Source: Shewanella aestuarii
GTDB lineage: Bacteria > Pseudomonadota > Gammaproteobacteria > Enterobacterales > Shewanellaceae
Direction: 5' to 3'
NCBI RefSeq assembly: GCF_014647215.1
Contig: NZ_BMOT01000009.1
Location: 1-64,000 of the forward strand
Length of the DNA: 64,000 nt
This document shows, one piece after another, positions 46,493 through 56,211 of the stretch. How positions within the stretch are numbered: the stretch's first letter is position 1; each line of letters opens with the position of its first letter. The notes beneath the pieces were generated by a model. It searched no databases, was not told where the DNA came from, and worked only from the letters and a program-made list of their open reading frames with translations. The translations under genes were made by a program, and so were the position numbers.

Positions 46493-48175
46493 ATGAAAAC
46501 GACAAACTATATTACCCCTCTGTTGATGTTGAGTTTGATGGCATGTCAAACGACTAATCGACCTGATCCGAGTGATTCAAAAAATGCCATTAACGAATCT
46601 CTCGTCCAAGCACAAATTCCAAAAACGGTGGCTCCACCGCCAGCTGTCATGCCTTCAGATGTGCAACGTGAATTAACTGGCCAATATACAATGGGAGCAT
46701 CAGCAGCTTCTTTGCCGGCAGAACGTCGTTTTGATGTGTCTGCTCATAATGTAGAGGCGCGAGTGTTTTTCCCTTCATTGGTTGAAGGAACGCCATTAAG
46801 TGTCGCGGTTCATCCAGAAGTTCAGGGGACTATCTCATTGTCCTTAAAAAGTGTCACTATGGCAGAAGCGATTCAGGTAGTAGAAGATATTTATGGCTAT
46901 GAGGTGAGTCGAGAAGGGCGTGTATTACGGATATTTCCTGCCGGAATGCGCACCGAAACATTCTCATTGAATTATTTGTATATGGAACGTGAGGGACTCT
47001 CGTTAACATCCGTTAGCTCGGGACGTATTTCTGATAACAATAGTAATTCCAATTCCAATTCCAATTCGAATAGTAATTCTAATAACAATAATTCAAGTAA
47101 CAGTAGCAACAACAGCAATTCTAATAGTAACAATAGCAGTGATAATACTAATGGCACTTTCATTCGCTCTAAAACCAAAACGGATTTTTGGGGCGAGTTA
47201 AAAGAAACCTTAACCGCAATTATCGGTGAAACGGGTGGCGGGCGTCAGGTGGTGGTGACTCCGCAAGCCGGATTAGTCACCATTCGAGCTTTCCCGAATG
47301 AATTACGCCAGGTTCGCTACTTTATTGAAAAAGCGGAATCACATCTGCATCGCCAAGTTATTTTGGAAGCAAAAATTATTGAAGTCACCCTATCAGATGC
47401 CTATCAACAAGGTATTCAATGGGACAGCGTTGTTGGTCATATAGGCAGTACCAATATTGATTTTGGTACAGGTGCGGGACAAGGGCTTAGTAATCCAATT
47501 ACCAGTGTTATAGGGGGTGTTACCTCCATTAATGTTAAGGGGACAGATTTTACTACCATGATCAGTTTGCTAGATACACAAGGCGATGTCGATGTGCTTT
47601 CAAGCCCAAGGGTGACAGCTTCCAATAATCAAAAAGCGGTAATTAAAGTCGGTAATGATGAATATTTTGTGACTGATGTTTCATCAACCACAGTCGCGGG
47701 AACAACTCCGGTTACTACACCACAAGTTGAGCTAACCCCATTTTTCTCCGGTATTGCCTTGGATGTGACCCCGCAAATAGATGAGTCTGGTAATGTTTTA
47801 TTGCATGTACATCCCTCAGTTATTGACGTTAAAGAGCAAACTAAAGCCATTAAAGTCAGCGATTCAACATTAGAGTTGCCATTAGCGCAAAGTGAAATTC
47901 GTGAGTCTGATACGGTTATTAAAGCAGCATCAGGTGATGTGGTGGTGATCGGTGGATTGATGAAGAGCGACAACATTGAAATCGTTTCAAAAGTGCCACT
48001 GCTTGGCGACATTCCGTTTATTGGTGAAGCGTTTACTAATCGCAGTCGTGCTAATAGAAAAACTGAGTTAATTATCATGTTAAAACCGACAGTGGTGGGT
48101 GAAGATACCTGGAAGAATGAGCTTAAGCGCTCACAAGACTTGATTGAGCGTTGGTATCCTACCCAGCAACAGTAA
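46493..48175 (+). CDS. mshL: MshL, MSHA outer-membrane secretin
   Basis: MshL forms the outer-membrane channel for the MSHA pilus. The 560 residues start with a lipoprotein-type signal (LLMLSLMAC, lipid on Cys18). An N-terminal ring domain follows (RRFDVSAHNVEARVFFPSLVEG). An unusual Asn/Ser-rich tract lies at about 182-220, then the N1-like domain and the secretin core (RQVILEAKIIEVTLSDAYQQG, and GGLMKSDN...PLLGDIPFIGEAF near the end). The tract is encoded by AAT/AGT-type codons and lies in a linker region. It overlaps no neighbour and follows mshK after 13 bases. Confidence 0.95.
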   Translation: MKTTNYITPLLMLSLMACQTTNRPDPSDSKNAINESLVQAQIPKTVAPPPAVMPSDVQRELTGQYTMGASAASLPAERRFDVSAHNVEARVFFPSLVEGTPLSVAVHPEVQGTISLSLKSVTMAEAIQVVEDIYGYEVSREGRVLRIFPAGMRTETFSLNYLYMEREGLSLTSVSSGRISDNNSNSNSNSNSNSNSNNNNSSNSSNNSNSNSNNSSDNTNGTFIRSKTKTDFWGELKETLTAIIGETGGGRQVVVTPQAGLVTIRAFPNELRQVRYFIEKAESHLHRQVILEAKIIEVTLSDAYQQGIQWDSVVGHIGSTNIDFGTGAGQGLSNPITSVIGGVTSINVKGTDFTTMISLLDTQGDVDVLSSPRVTASNNQKAVIKVGNDEYFVTDVSSTTVAGTTPVTTPQVELTPFFSGIALDVTPQIDESGNVLLHVHPSVIDVKEQTKAIKVSDSTLELPLAQSEIRESDTVIKAASGDVVVIGGLMKSDNIEIVSKVPLLGDIPFIGEAFTNRSRANRKTELIIMLKPTVVGEDTWKNELKRSQDLIERWYPTQQQ

Positions 48176-48199
48176 TACTGCGGAAGGAACTGAGTAGTT

Positions 48200-49153
48200 A
48201 TGTATTTGCAACACTTTGGTTTACGGCAGTTGCCTTTTACATTGACGCCTAATACGGGTTTTTTCTTCGGATTAGCGCCACATGTAGAAGCGCTGCAAGT
48301 GTTGCAAATGGCACTTGAGACGGGCGAAGGTTTTATTAAAGTCACCGGTGAGGTGGGCACAGGTAAAACCTTAGTCTGTCGTAAACTGCTCAATGAAATA
48401 CCGTCACATTACCACTGTGCTTATATTCCAAATCCTTATTTATCCCCAGCAGAATTGCGTTGGGCTGTTGCCGCTGATTTGGGCATTGATATTGAAGAAA
48501 GACTCGACCAACAGCAATTAACCCGTTTGCTACATGAGCGATTATTGACGTTGAATGAACAGGGTTTTCAAGTGGTGCTGGTGATTGATGAAGCGCAAGC
48601 ACTGCCCGATGACAGTCTTGAAGCATTACGTTTATTTACCAACCTCGAAACCGAAAGCCGTAAACTATTGCAGGTTGTGCTGTTTGGGCAACCAGAATTA
48701 GATGCAAGATTACAGCAAGCTAAGCTGCGCCAACTCAGGCAACGTATTACCTTTAGTTATCATCTCAGGCCCTTGAATTGGGATGAAGTTCAAGCTTATA
48801 TGAATCACAGGCTAAACATTGCGGGTTTTCAAGGCAAAGCGATTTTCAATGTTAAAGAGTCTAAATTGATTGCAGATGCAGCACGTGGAATTCCTCGTTT
48901 AGTTAATATTTTAGCCCACAAATCATTATTGCTGGCCTTTGGTGAAGGAGCCAAAAATGTTTCATTAGTGCATTGTCGTACCGCTATCAAAGACACAGAT
49001 GATGTGAGTGAGCATATCAAAAAGCCAACATTCTCATCATTGCAGTGGTTGCTTGTGGGTATTGGTTTTACATTAAGTATTCTTGCCGTAATTCAATTAA
49101 GTTCGGCAACATGTTGCAGCCATTGGTTTGCTCAATTAGGTGACTGGTTATGA
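48200..49153 (+). CDS. mshM: MshM, ExeA-like AAA ATPase
   Basis: MshM is a 317-residue ATPase of the ExeA/GspA type, which helps place the secretin through the cell wall. Walker A is GEVGTGKT (near 53-60) and Walker B is VVLVIDEAQ (near 126-134). The family start YLQHFGLRQLPFTLTPN and a C-terminal membrane helix (about 281-301) are present. Unlike ExeA it has no peptidoglycan-binding tail, so the periplasmic contact must come from another protein. The stop overlaps the mshN start by four bases. Confidence 0.92.
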   Translation: MYLQHFGLRQLPFTLTPNTGFFFGLAPHVEALQVLQMALETGEGFIKVTGEVGTGKTLVCRKLLNEIPSHYHCAYIPNPYLSPAELRWAVAADLGIDIEERLDQQQLTRLLHERLLTLNEQGFQVVLVIDEAQALPDDSLEALRLFTNLETESRKLLQVVLFGQPELDARLQQAKLRQLRQRITFSYHLRPLNWDEVQAYMNHRLNIAGFQGKAIFNVKESKLIADAARGIPRLVNILAHKSLLLAFGEGAKNVSLVHCRTAIKDTDDVSEHIKKPTFSSLQWLLVGIGFTLSILAVIQLSSATCCSHWFAQLGDWL

Positions 49154-50424
49154 GCGTTATAAATAAAATGCTGCAAGATTTAGAGCAACGCCAGCAAAAT
49201 GAAGATGGTAATTTGAAAGAGGAAGCGCACCAGTTTATCCGTCCTAAACTTGAATTTAGCAGCAAAGTCGATGCGCCTAAAAAATCACGTTTGTCATGGT
49301 TAGTCGTCTTGATATTGCTACCAATAATATGGATTGGTTTTAGCTTATTAAATCAAGCTGATCAGGTCGTGTATGTTGCAACAATTGACCCATTATCTGA
49401 TGCAGGATCAGCAGATAGTGGCCCTGTTGTTAACAATACGCTTATTTCACCCTCACAAAACACTGTATTAGCGGAACAAAATAGTCATAATCCCGATACG
49501 AATAATGAAGTAATACAACAGGTTGAAGAGCCAAATTTAAAGCAACTTAACTTGAGTGAAAACGTAGAAATAGTCGCTGTTAATGAGCCTAACCACCACG
49601 AAATTAGCGAAACTATGGTGAATCACCCCAGTGCTGTTAGCGCTAAGATAGACCAAGTTAGTGTTTTGCCTTCATCAAACATGGCCGATCAATCCGATAC
49701 GCAAGGGGAAGACTACCTCGTTAAAGCAATTCCAACTCATCCTGTGAGCAACGATATTGAAAAAAACAGTCGACCTAATGTCGATTCAGGCGTGCGGGAT
49801 AATAAAAACCATGGCCGGATGGAAGTCACTGAAGTGAAGCTTTCGAAAACTCAACTTGCGCTGGTGCAATTTAAAAAAGCGCAAACGGCAGAAAATGACA
49901 AACGTCTTGATGAGGCTACAGGCTTATATTTAGAGGCGATTATTTTAGACCCTAGCTTACACACAGCGCGTAAACAATTGGTGAAAATTTATTATAGTCA
50001 AAATAAGATCAATGCCGCATTGTTGCAACTTGAGAGTGGTATAAGTATTTTTCCAACTCATTGGGAGTTTTATTTAATGCAGGCCAATATTGAGAATGCG
50101 CTGCAAGAATATCACTCGGCATTAGTTTCATTAAGTTATATTGATGATAACAGTGAGTTTGCTAAAGAAAAATGGGTGTTTCAAGGCGACATTGCACAAA
50201 AGACAGCCCAATACCGCCTGTCTGAAACCGCTTATCGTGCATTATTGACAATCGAATCGACCCAAGCAAGGTGGTGGATGGGATTAGCTTATGCGCTAGA
50301 CTCTCAACAGGAATATGTTAAAGCCGCCGCAGCTTATCGTTCGGCATTAAATTACCCAGGCTTATCGAATATCGCGATTGAGTTTGTAAAGCAGCGTTTA
50401 GTACAACTAGGAGAAAACCAATGA
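49150..50424 (+). CDS. mshN: MshN, TPR-containing protein
   Basis: MshN is a 424-residue inner-membrane protein with a short cytoplasmic start, one helix (about 49-66), a long disordered Asn/Glu/Val linker, and C-terminal tetratricopeptide repeats (about 230-420). TPR proteins of this kind support assembly of type IV pili, often as partners of the secretin. It overlaps mshM and mshE by four bases each, consistent with tight coupling. Confidence 0.88.
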   Translation: MSVINKMLQDLEQRQQNEDGNLKEEAHQFIRPKLEFSSKVDAPKKSRLSWLVVLILLPIIWIGFSLLNQADQVVYVATIDPLSDAGSADSGPVVNNTLISPSQNTVLAEQNSHNPDTNNEVIQQVEEPNLKQLNLSENVEIVAVNEPNHHEISETMVNHPSAVSAKIDQVSVLPSSNMADQSDTQGEDYLVKAIPTHPVSNDIEKNSRPNVDSGVRDNKNHGRMEVTEVKLSKTQLALVQFKKAQTAENDKRLDEATGLYLEAIILDPSLHTARKQLVKIYYSQNKINAALLQLESGISIFPTHWEFYLMQANIENALQEYHSALVSLSYIDDNSEFAKEKWVFQGDIAQKTAQYRLSETAYRALLTIESTQARWWMGLAYALDSQQEYVKAAAAYRSALNYPGLSNIAIEFVKQRLVQLGENQ

Positions 50425-52181
50425 AGCCCAAGTTAAAGATGCGTTTAGGTGATCTTTTAGTGCAAGAGCAGATTATTTCAGAAGTGCAATTGCAGCAGGC
50501 ACTATCTGAACAACGTAATACGGGTAAAAAACTTGGGCGTACGTTAATTGATTTAAATAGTATCAGTGAAAACCAATTACTGAAGTTTTTATCACAACAG
50601 CTAAATTTGCCATTTCTGGATATTAGCCGTCGGCCGATCGCGCCAGAAGTCGTCAATTTATTACCCGAAGTACAAGCACGCAGACATAGAGCTTTAGTGG
50701 TTGAAAGTGACAAAGATAGCGTGCTGGTGGCCATGAGTGATCCCGCCGACCTTCAGGCCATTGATAACTTAGAAGTACTAGTAGCGCCCAAACAGTTAAA
50801 AATTGCAGTGGCCCCAGAACAGCAATTGTTAGACGCTTTTGATAATTTATATCGTCGCACCGATCAAATTGCTCAAATTGCTGGAAAACTAGAAGAAGAA
50901 TACGCCGCAGACGACATGTTTGATTTGGCAAATTTAACCCAAGGTGACAGCGATAACGAAACAACCGTGGTTAAGTTACTGCAATCAATATTTGAAGATG
51001 CAGTGCAAATGCGCGCATCGGATATTCACATTGAACCCGGTGAAAAAGTGTTGCGGATCAGGCAGCGTGTTGACGGCCAATTGCATGAAAATACCTTAAA
51101 TGAAGTGAATATTGCTTCCGCATTAGTATTGCGCTTAAAGCTAATGGCCGGTTTAGATATTTCAGAAAAACGCTTACCCCAAGATGGCCGTTTTCATATT
51201 GAAGTCAAAGGTCATAAAGTCGATGTGCGTATGTCTACTATGCCTATTTACCATGGTGAGTCAGTGGTAATGCGTTTATTAGACCAGACTGCCGGTTTAC
51301 GTACTTTAGATGAAACAGGTATGCCGCCTCATATCGTCGCCCGAATTCGTAAACAAATTAAACGCCCCCACGGTATGTTGCTCGTTACCGGGCCCACAGG
51401 TAGCGGTAAAACCACCACCTTGTATGGTATTTTAAGCGAGCTAAATACCGCTGACCGTAAAATTATTACGGTAGAAGACCCGGTGGAGTATCAATTACCC
51501 CGTATAAACCAAGTGCAAGTAAACCATAAAATTGGCTTAAACTTTTCCAACGTTTTACGTACCACCTTACGCCAAGACCCCGATATTATTATGGTCGGGG
51601 AAATGCGCGACCAAGAAACGGTAGAAATTGGTTTGCGAGGCGCATTAACCGGTCACTTTGTATTATCGACTTTGCATACTAATGATGCGGTCACCAGTGC
51701 CCTGCGTTTACTTGATATGGGCGCTGCCAGTTATTTGGTAGCCAGTGCTTTGCGGGTGATTATCGCCCAGCGTTTGGTGCGCCGCGTGTGCCATAATTGC
51801 AGCGTAGATTATCAATTGACGGCGGCAGAAACCGGTTGGTTAAAAAGCGTATCAAAAGAAGATTTTTCCCAAGCCACCTTTAAAATCGGTACAGGTTGCC
51901 AAAGTTGTAATGGTTCTGGCTATCGTGGTCGTATCGGCATTTTTGAAATATTAGAGCTGGATGAAAGCATGATTGATGCTATGCGAACCGGTAATCCGCA
52001 AGACTTTGCCCGAGCGGCGTTAAAAAGTCCAAATTTTGTGCCATTAGCCAAATCGGCGATGGAGTATTTGTTCCAGGGCACAACCACTATTGAAGAAGTT
52101 TCTAGGCTTGTCGAAGATGTGACAGAGTCTTCGATACCGTTATCACAAGATGTGATAAACCAACAAACGATTGAGGCGTAA
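50421..52181 (+). CDS. mshE: MshE, MSHA pilus extension ATPase with c-di-GMP domain
   Basis: MshE drives MSHA pilus polymerisation. The 586 residues start with an MshEN domain that in Vibrio binds c-di-GMP. Both repeats of the RLGxxLxxxxxI..QLxxAL pattern are seen (residues 8-30 and 38-64, RLGDLL...QLQQAL and KLGRTL...NQLLKFL). Walker A GPTGSGKT is at 324-331. The Asp box ASDIHIEP (199-206), the HTND segment and the CHNC/CQSC zinc cysteines follow. c-di-GMP control is therefore likely, unlike PilB, whose motif is degenerate. Confidence 0.95.
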   Translation: MKPKLKMRLGDLLVQEQIISEVQLQQALSEQRNTGKKLGRTLIDLNSISENQLLKFLSQQLNLPFLDISRRPIAPEVVNLLPEVQARRHRALVVESDKDSVLVAMSDPADLQAIDNLEVLVAPKQLKIAVAPEQQLLDAFDNLYRRTDQIAQIAGKLEEEYAADDMFDLANLTQGDSDNETTVVKLLQSIFEDAVQMRASDIHIEPGEKVLRIRQRVDGQLHENTLNEVNIASALVLRLKLMAGLDISEKRLPQDGRFHIEVKGHKVDVRMSTMPIYHGESVVMRLLDQTAGLRTLDETGMPPHIVARIRKQIKRPHGMLLVTGPTGSGKTTTLYGILSELNTADRKIITVEDPVEYQLPRINQVQVNHKIGLNFSNVLRTTLRQDPDIIMVGEMRDQETVEIGLRGALTGHFVLSTLHTNDAVTSALRLLDMGAASYLVASALRVIIAQRLVRRVCHNCSVDYQLTAAETGWLKSVSKEDFSQATFKIGTGCQSCNGSGYRGRIGIFEILELDESMIDAMRTGNPQDFARAALKSPNFVPLAKSAMEYLFQGTTTIEEVSRLVEDVTESSIPLSQDVINQQTIEA

Positions 52182-52183
52182 CT

Positions 52184-53404
52184 ATGCCGATTTATTATTA
52201 TCGAGGTCGAAATGCGCAAGGTCAGGCTGTGACCGCGCAACTAGAATCAGTGGATGAGAATTCCGCTGCTGATGCCTTGATGAGCCGTGGCATTATTCCG
52301 CTTGAATTAAGAGAAGTTAAACCAACAAAAACTTTTTCAGTGGCCAGTTTGTTAGGCAGTAAAGTCTCGTTGGAAGAGTTGCAGATATTTAGTCGGCAAA
52401 TGTATTCATTAACGCGATCTGGCATTCCAATCCTTCGTGCTATAGCGGGCTTATCTGAAACCACCCATTCAGTGAGAATGAAACAAGCGCTTGATGATAT
52501 ATCAACCCAATTAACAGCGGGTAGACCGCTGTCATCAGCCATGAACCAACATCCAGATGTATTTGATTCGTTGTTTATTTCTATGGTTCATGTGGGTGAA
52601 AATACCGGTAAATTAGAAGATGCGTTTATCCAGTTGTCTGGCTATATCGAACGAGAGCAGGAAACCCGTCGTCGGATTAAGTCGGCTATGCGTTATCCGA
52701 TATTTGTGTTGATAGCCATCGCTATTGCCATGGTAATTTTAAATATTATGGTGATCCCTAAGTTTGCCGCGATGTTTTCCCGTTTTGGAGCAGATCTTCC
52801 CTGGGCGACTAAAATCTTGATAGCCACCTCAGATCTTTTTGTCAATTTTTGGCCGCACATGTTAGTTGGGCTGATTGGGATTATTGTGGGGATTCGTTAC
52901 TGGCTGCATAGTGAAAAAGGTGAAAAAACTTGGGATCGCTGGAAATTACACATTCCCGCTGTCGGCTCGATCATTGAGCGTTCAACCTTGTCACGTTATT
53001 GTCGCAGTTTTTCTATGATGTTAAGTGCAGGCGTGCCAATGACACAAGCATTAAGCTTAGTGGCAGATGCTGTCGACAATGCTTATATGCATGACAAAAT
53101 AGTTGGCATGCGTCGCGGTATAGAATCTGGCGAGTCAATGTTAAGGGTATCGAATCAAAGTAAATTGTTTACACCCTTGGTATTACAAATGGTGGCAGTA
53201 GGTGAAGAAACTGGACAAATTGATCAACTCCTTACCGACGCGGCAGATTTTTACGAGGGTGAAGTTGATTACGATTTAAAAAATCTTACCGCAAAACTGG
53301 AACCGATTTTGATTGGCTTTGTTGCTTGCATTGTGCTGATTTTGGCCTTAGGTATTTATCTGCCAATGTGGGATATGTTAAACGTGGTTAAGGGACAGGG
53401 GTAG
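52184..53404 (+). CDS. mshG: MshG, MSHA inner-membrane platform protein
   Basis: MshG is the PilC/GspF-family platform of the MSHA system. The 406 residues begin PIYYYRGRNAQGQAVTAQLES and show two GspF domains with helices near 165-190, 215-235 and 375-400, and the characteristic MYSLTRSGIPILRAI and MMLSAGVPMTQAL segments. It follows mshE by two bases. Confidence 0.95.
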   Translation: MPIYYYRGRNAQGQAVTAQLESVDENSAADALMSRGIIPLELREVKPTKTFSVASLLGSKVSLEELQIFSRQMYSLTRSGIPILRAIAGLSETTHSVRMKQALDDISTQLTAGRPLSSAMNQHPDVFDSLFISMVHVGENTGKLEDAFIQLSGYIEREQETRRRIKSAMRYPIFVLIAIAIAMVILNIMVIPKFAAMFSRFGADLPWATKILIATSDLFVNFWPHMLVGLIGIIVGIRYWLHSEKGEKTWDRWKLHIPAVGSIIERSTLSRYCRSFSMMLSAGVPMTQALSLVADAVDNAYMHDKIVGMRRGIESGESMLRVSNQSKLFTPLVLQMVAVGEETGQIDQLLTDAADFYEGEVDYDLKNLTAKLEPILIGFVACIVLILALGIYLPMWDMLNVVKGQG

Positions 53405-53437
53405 CGAGTTGAACTCCTTTTGCTTTAAGGGCCTGAG

Positions 53438-54043
53438 ATGTTAAAGCAACAACAGGCTGAGGGCGATCTCATAAAGGCCTACGGACGGATCATTGCTATT
53501 GGTGTGCTGTTGTTAATACTGGCGGTGTTGGGAATGCGGCATTTTAATTCAATACCTAACATCACCAGTAAAAGCTTAGAGCTTGAGCATAATCGGCTTC
53601 TCAATATTAATGCCATGATAAAAAGTCGATGGTTGTCTACAGGCAGGCCAAAGCAGTTATTACTGAATTGGCCAAGCATGGCGCCCGAAATACAGCTAAA
53701 AACGCAAATAGCACCAAAGAGTGAAGCTAACCCGTTGGCAACGTCAATGACTGCACAGCCAATTTTATCATCATCGGATGAATTAGATGTCCAGCTAGTG
53801 GCAACGGAAAACTGGATTCGCCTATCAAATCAAGGCTGGCCGGTGATTAATAGCTTAGATATTAAAGGTTGTGAACGTTTATGGTATCAATTATTAGCCA
53901 CACAGCTTAATAACATTGAGGTTAGTTACCATGACGATACCCGTGTTTGCCGATATTTGGCAGAAGACTCCACCAGTCTCAGTTACCAATTCTCAACAGG
54001 CAGGATACTTTTTTTTCAAGGTGATGAAACAAATACCAAATAA
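53438..54043 (+). CDS. mshF: MshF
   Basis: MshF is a 201-residue protein with one N-terminal membrane helix (about 15-33) and a periplasmic part. It is a poorly conserved member of msh loci, named here by position between mshG and mshB. No motif of known activity is seen. Two cysteines near residues 147 and 169 may form a disulfide. Confidence 0.72.
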   Translation: MLKQQQAEGDLIKAYGRIIAIGVLLLILAVLGMRHFNSIPNITSKSLELEHNRLLNINAMIKSRWLSTGRPKQLLLNWPSMAPEIQLKTQIAPKSEANPLATSMTAQPILSSSDELDVQLVATENWIRLSNQGWPVINSLDIKGCERLWYQLLATQLNNIEVSYHDDTRVCRYLAEDSTSLSYQFSTGRILFFQGDETNTK

Positions 54044-54152
54044 ATTTTAGCAAATATCAATAAGCTGCTAATATTAGTAGATATATGCGAAATATAGTGT
54101 GATGCTATGTTTCAAGTGAAATATATGGAACAATTGAAAGAGTGCATAACTT

Positions 54153-54758
54153 ATGAAGTTGAATCAAAAAGGCTTTTCATTAATCGAACTAGTGATTGTT
54201 ATTGTGATCCTCGGTTTGCTTGCCGCGACTGCCATTCCACGTTTTTTAAACGTGACTGACGATGCTGAAAATGCCAGTGTAGATGGCGTTTCTGGTGGTT
54301 TGGCAACAGCAGTAGGCTTTGTAAGAGCACAATGGGAAGTTGATGGGCGTCGCAATACCTCGGTGATATTAGATGGCACCAGTGTATCGCTAGATACTCG
54401 TTTTGGTTTTCCAACAGGTGTGAGCAATACTGATGTGACCTCTATGACAGACCTTACATGTCAGGAAGTATTTAACAGTGTATTGCAAAGTGCGCCCCGT
54501 AACGTACTTTACACTCAAGATGCACGCAACCAACGTTATACTGTCAGAGTATTAGATAATGTTGGCGGTTCAGCGATAAGTATCAACGGCACAAATGTGA
54601 CTGGTATAGACCTATGTGTGTATCATCAAATCGCATCGCTAACCGTTGATCAATCTACAGGAATTGCCACACCTGCCCCTGATTTAACCACAATTGGTGC
54701 TAAAGGTGTGACCTATAACCCAGGTACTGGCCAAGTGCTGTCTTTCACTAACAACTAA
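54153..54758 (+). CDS. mshB: MshB, MSHA pilin-like protein
   Basis: MshB is a 201-residue prepilin with a short leader (cleavage Gly7-Phe8), the FSLIELVIVIVILGLLAATAIPRF helix and a globular part with a cysteine pair (near residues 105 and 168). It precedes the major pilin mshA by 81 bases and is probably a minor pilin. The 109-base gap from mshF may hold a separate promoter for the structural genes, as reported in Vibrio cholerae, but I cannot assign it. Confidence 0.9.
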   Translation: MKLNQKGFSLIELVIVIVILGLLAATAIPRFLNVTDDAENASVDGVSGGLATAVGFVRAQWEVDGRRNTSVILDGTSVSLDTRFGFPTGVSNTDVTSMTDLTCQEVFNSVLQSAPRNVLYTQDARNQRYTVRVLDNVGGSAISINGTNVTGIDLCVYHQIASLTVDQSTGIATPAPDLTTIGAKGVTYNPGTGQVLSFTNN

Positions 54759-54783
54759 TTCATTTTATTGTTGTGTTATTGAA

Positions 54784-54789
54784 TATAAT
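54784..54789 (+). promoter_or_regulatory. Possible -10 element before mshA
   Basis: A perfect TATAAT lies 50 bases before the mshA start, but no matching -35 is found at 16-18 bases. It is a weak candidate for an mshA-specific promoter. Confidence 0.3.
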
Positions 54790-54839
54790 CAAATATAACA
54801 ATAGTTAAGCGGTTCTAGATTTACTTTTAAGAGGTTTAT

Positions 54840-55367
54840 ATGCAAAAAGTTATGCAAAAACAACAAGGTTTTACCCTAATTGAATTAGTGGTTGTGATCA
54901 TTATTCTGGGTATTTTAGCAGTAACGGCTGCGCCTAAGTTTATTAATTTACAAGGCGATGCGCGTGCTTCTGCGTTAGCGGGTATGAAAGCGGCTATTCA
55001 AGGCGGTAATACTTTAGTTTATTCAAAAGCGGCTTTAGCTGGTAAAGAAAAAGCAGCAAGCCAAACTGTTACTATCGGTGGTACAACTGCTGCACCAGTA
55101 ACGATAACAACTCAGTACGGTTATACTAATGCACTTCAGGTTGATTTACAGAAAGCATTAGACGTTGTGTTTGACGCGGGTGCCGATGGCGCACCAACGG
55201 CGACAACTGGAACAGCTGAATGGATTATTAAAGCGAACGCTGGTACGCCTAAAACCGTTGAAATTTGGCAGAAAGGTGCTCCAGCTGCATGTAAGCTTAC
55301 TTATACAGAAGCGACAGCTACTGCATTGCCTATTTATGTTGCTGAAACTGATGCATCTAAGTGCTAA
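54840..55367 (+). CDS. mshA: MshA, major MSHA pilin
   Basis: MshA is the main subunit of the mannose-sensitive haemagglutinin pilus used for surface attachment. The 175 residues have a 10-residue leader (cleavage Gly10-Phe11), the [24 protein letters not shown] helix and an Ala/Thr-rich globular domain. It has two cysteines, near residue 154 and at the C-terminus, the usual pilin loop. AAGAGG precedes the ATG. A strong terminator follows, as expected for a highly expressed pilin. Confidence 0.95.
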   Translation: MQKVMQKQQGFTLIELVVVIIILGILAVTAAPKFINLQGDARASALAGMKAAIQGGNTLVYSKAALAGKEKAASQTVTIGGTTAAPVTITTQYGYTNALQVDLQKALDVVFDAGADGAPTATTGTAEWIIKANAGTPKTVEIWQKGAPAACKLTYTEATATALPIYVAETDASKC

Positions 55368-55390
55368 ATAAGTAGTTTGAGTCTGTAATG

Positions 55391-55418
55391 AAAGCCTGCA
55401 TTTTTGCAGGCTTTTTTA
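55391..55418 (+). terminator. Terminator after mshA
   Basis: A perfect 10-bp stem (AAAGCCTGCA / TGCAGGCTTT) with a TTTT loop and a run of T follow the mshA stop. Confidence 0.93.
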
Positions 55419-55725
55419 TACCTGCGATTCAGTTCGTAAGCAGGGAGGGCTTGCTGCTTTTGGGCAAGATTATAGAAAAACCTACAAATCATCATTCTGA
55501 CGACTTACTATTAAGCTTTGCTAAACAGCAATAAAATCATTCTTACTCATGTAAGCATTAAATCGAAATAAGCTACCTACTGGACTAGATTGCTTTTTGG
55601 AGTAGGTTTGTTGTCAACATAGATTTGTGCTTTCAATAATAAAATAGGCAGACAAATACTTAAAGATTTTGCCATACTATCAAGTGCTAATTGCTATTTT
55701 TTGCGGAATTTATCGAAAGGGTAAT
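55419..55725 (+). other. mshA-mshC intergenic region
   Basis: A 307-base stretch with no firm gene. An inverted repeat ACCTACT / AGTAGGT lies at 55575-55581 and 55601-55607. Because mshA is terminated, mshCDOPQ probably need a promoter here. No convincing -10/-35 pair was found. Confidence 0.5.
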
Positions 55726-56211
55726 ATGGATTTTAATCGCTCAATATCAAGGCTAAAAGGCTTTACGTTAGTCGAGCTTGTGACTACGATAATACTGATA
55801 GGTATTGTTTCGGTTGTGGTGTTGCCGCGTTTTTTTTCCAGTTCGAGCTTTAGTGCATACACGTTGCGCAATGAATTCATTTCAGAACTCCGCCAAGCTC
55901 AATTAAGAGCACTTAATAATACCGACCGATGCTATGAGGTTAATGTGACTGCAACCGGTTATCAGTTACGCCATTATAGTGCTCGCGTAGGTAATAGCTG
56001 CGCCACCCTTGTTCGCACTGAGGCAGTACAAAACTATAGTGGCGGGGCTTCCATCAGTTTAATAGCATCGGCTAGCCAGTCATTTAACATCACTTTTGAC
56101 AGCTTAGGTCGAATGCTGTCACCCAGTTGTACTGGTGCGTGTTTCAATATTAATGCGGATGACATTTTAAAAGTGGCTGTCGAGTCTGAGGGTTATATTT
56201 ATGCTTTATAA
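55726..56211 (+). CDS. mshC: MshC, minor pilin-like protein
   Basis: MshC is a 161-residue prepilin of GspH/FimT type. The leader is cut after Gly12 (KG-FTLVELVTTIILIG). Start is ATG 55726 after AAAGGG; a TTG at 55669 would add nineteen residues that do not fit a prepilin leader. Three or more cysteines lie in the globular part. It overlaps mshD by eleven bases. Confidence 0.88.
   Translation: MDFNRSISRLKGFTLVELVTTIILIGIVSVVVLPRFFSSSSFSAYTLRNEFISELRQAQLRALNNTDRCYEVNVTATGYQLRHYSARVGNSCATLVRTEAVQNYSGGASISLIASASQSFNITFDSLGRMLSPSCTGACFNINADDILKVAVESEGYIYAL

Noticed and set aside
47629..48393. A 254-codon open frame antisense to the end of mshL and the start of mshM
   Set aside because: It is opposite two recognised genes in the msh operon, with no ribosome site or domain signal.
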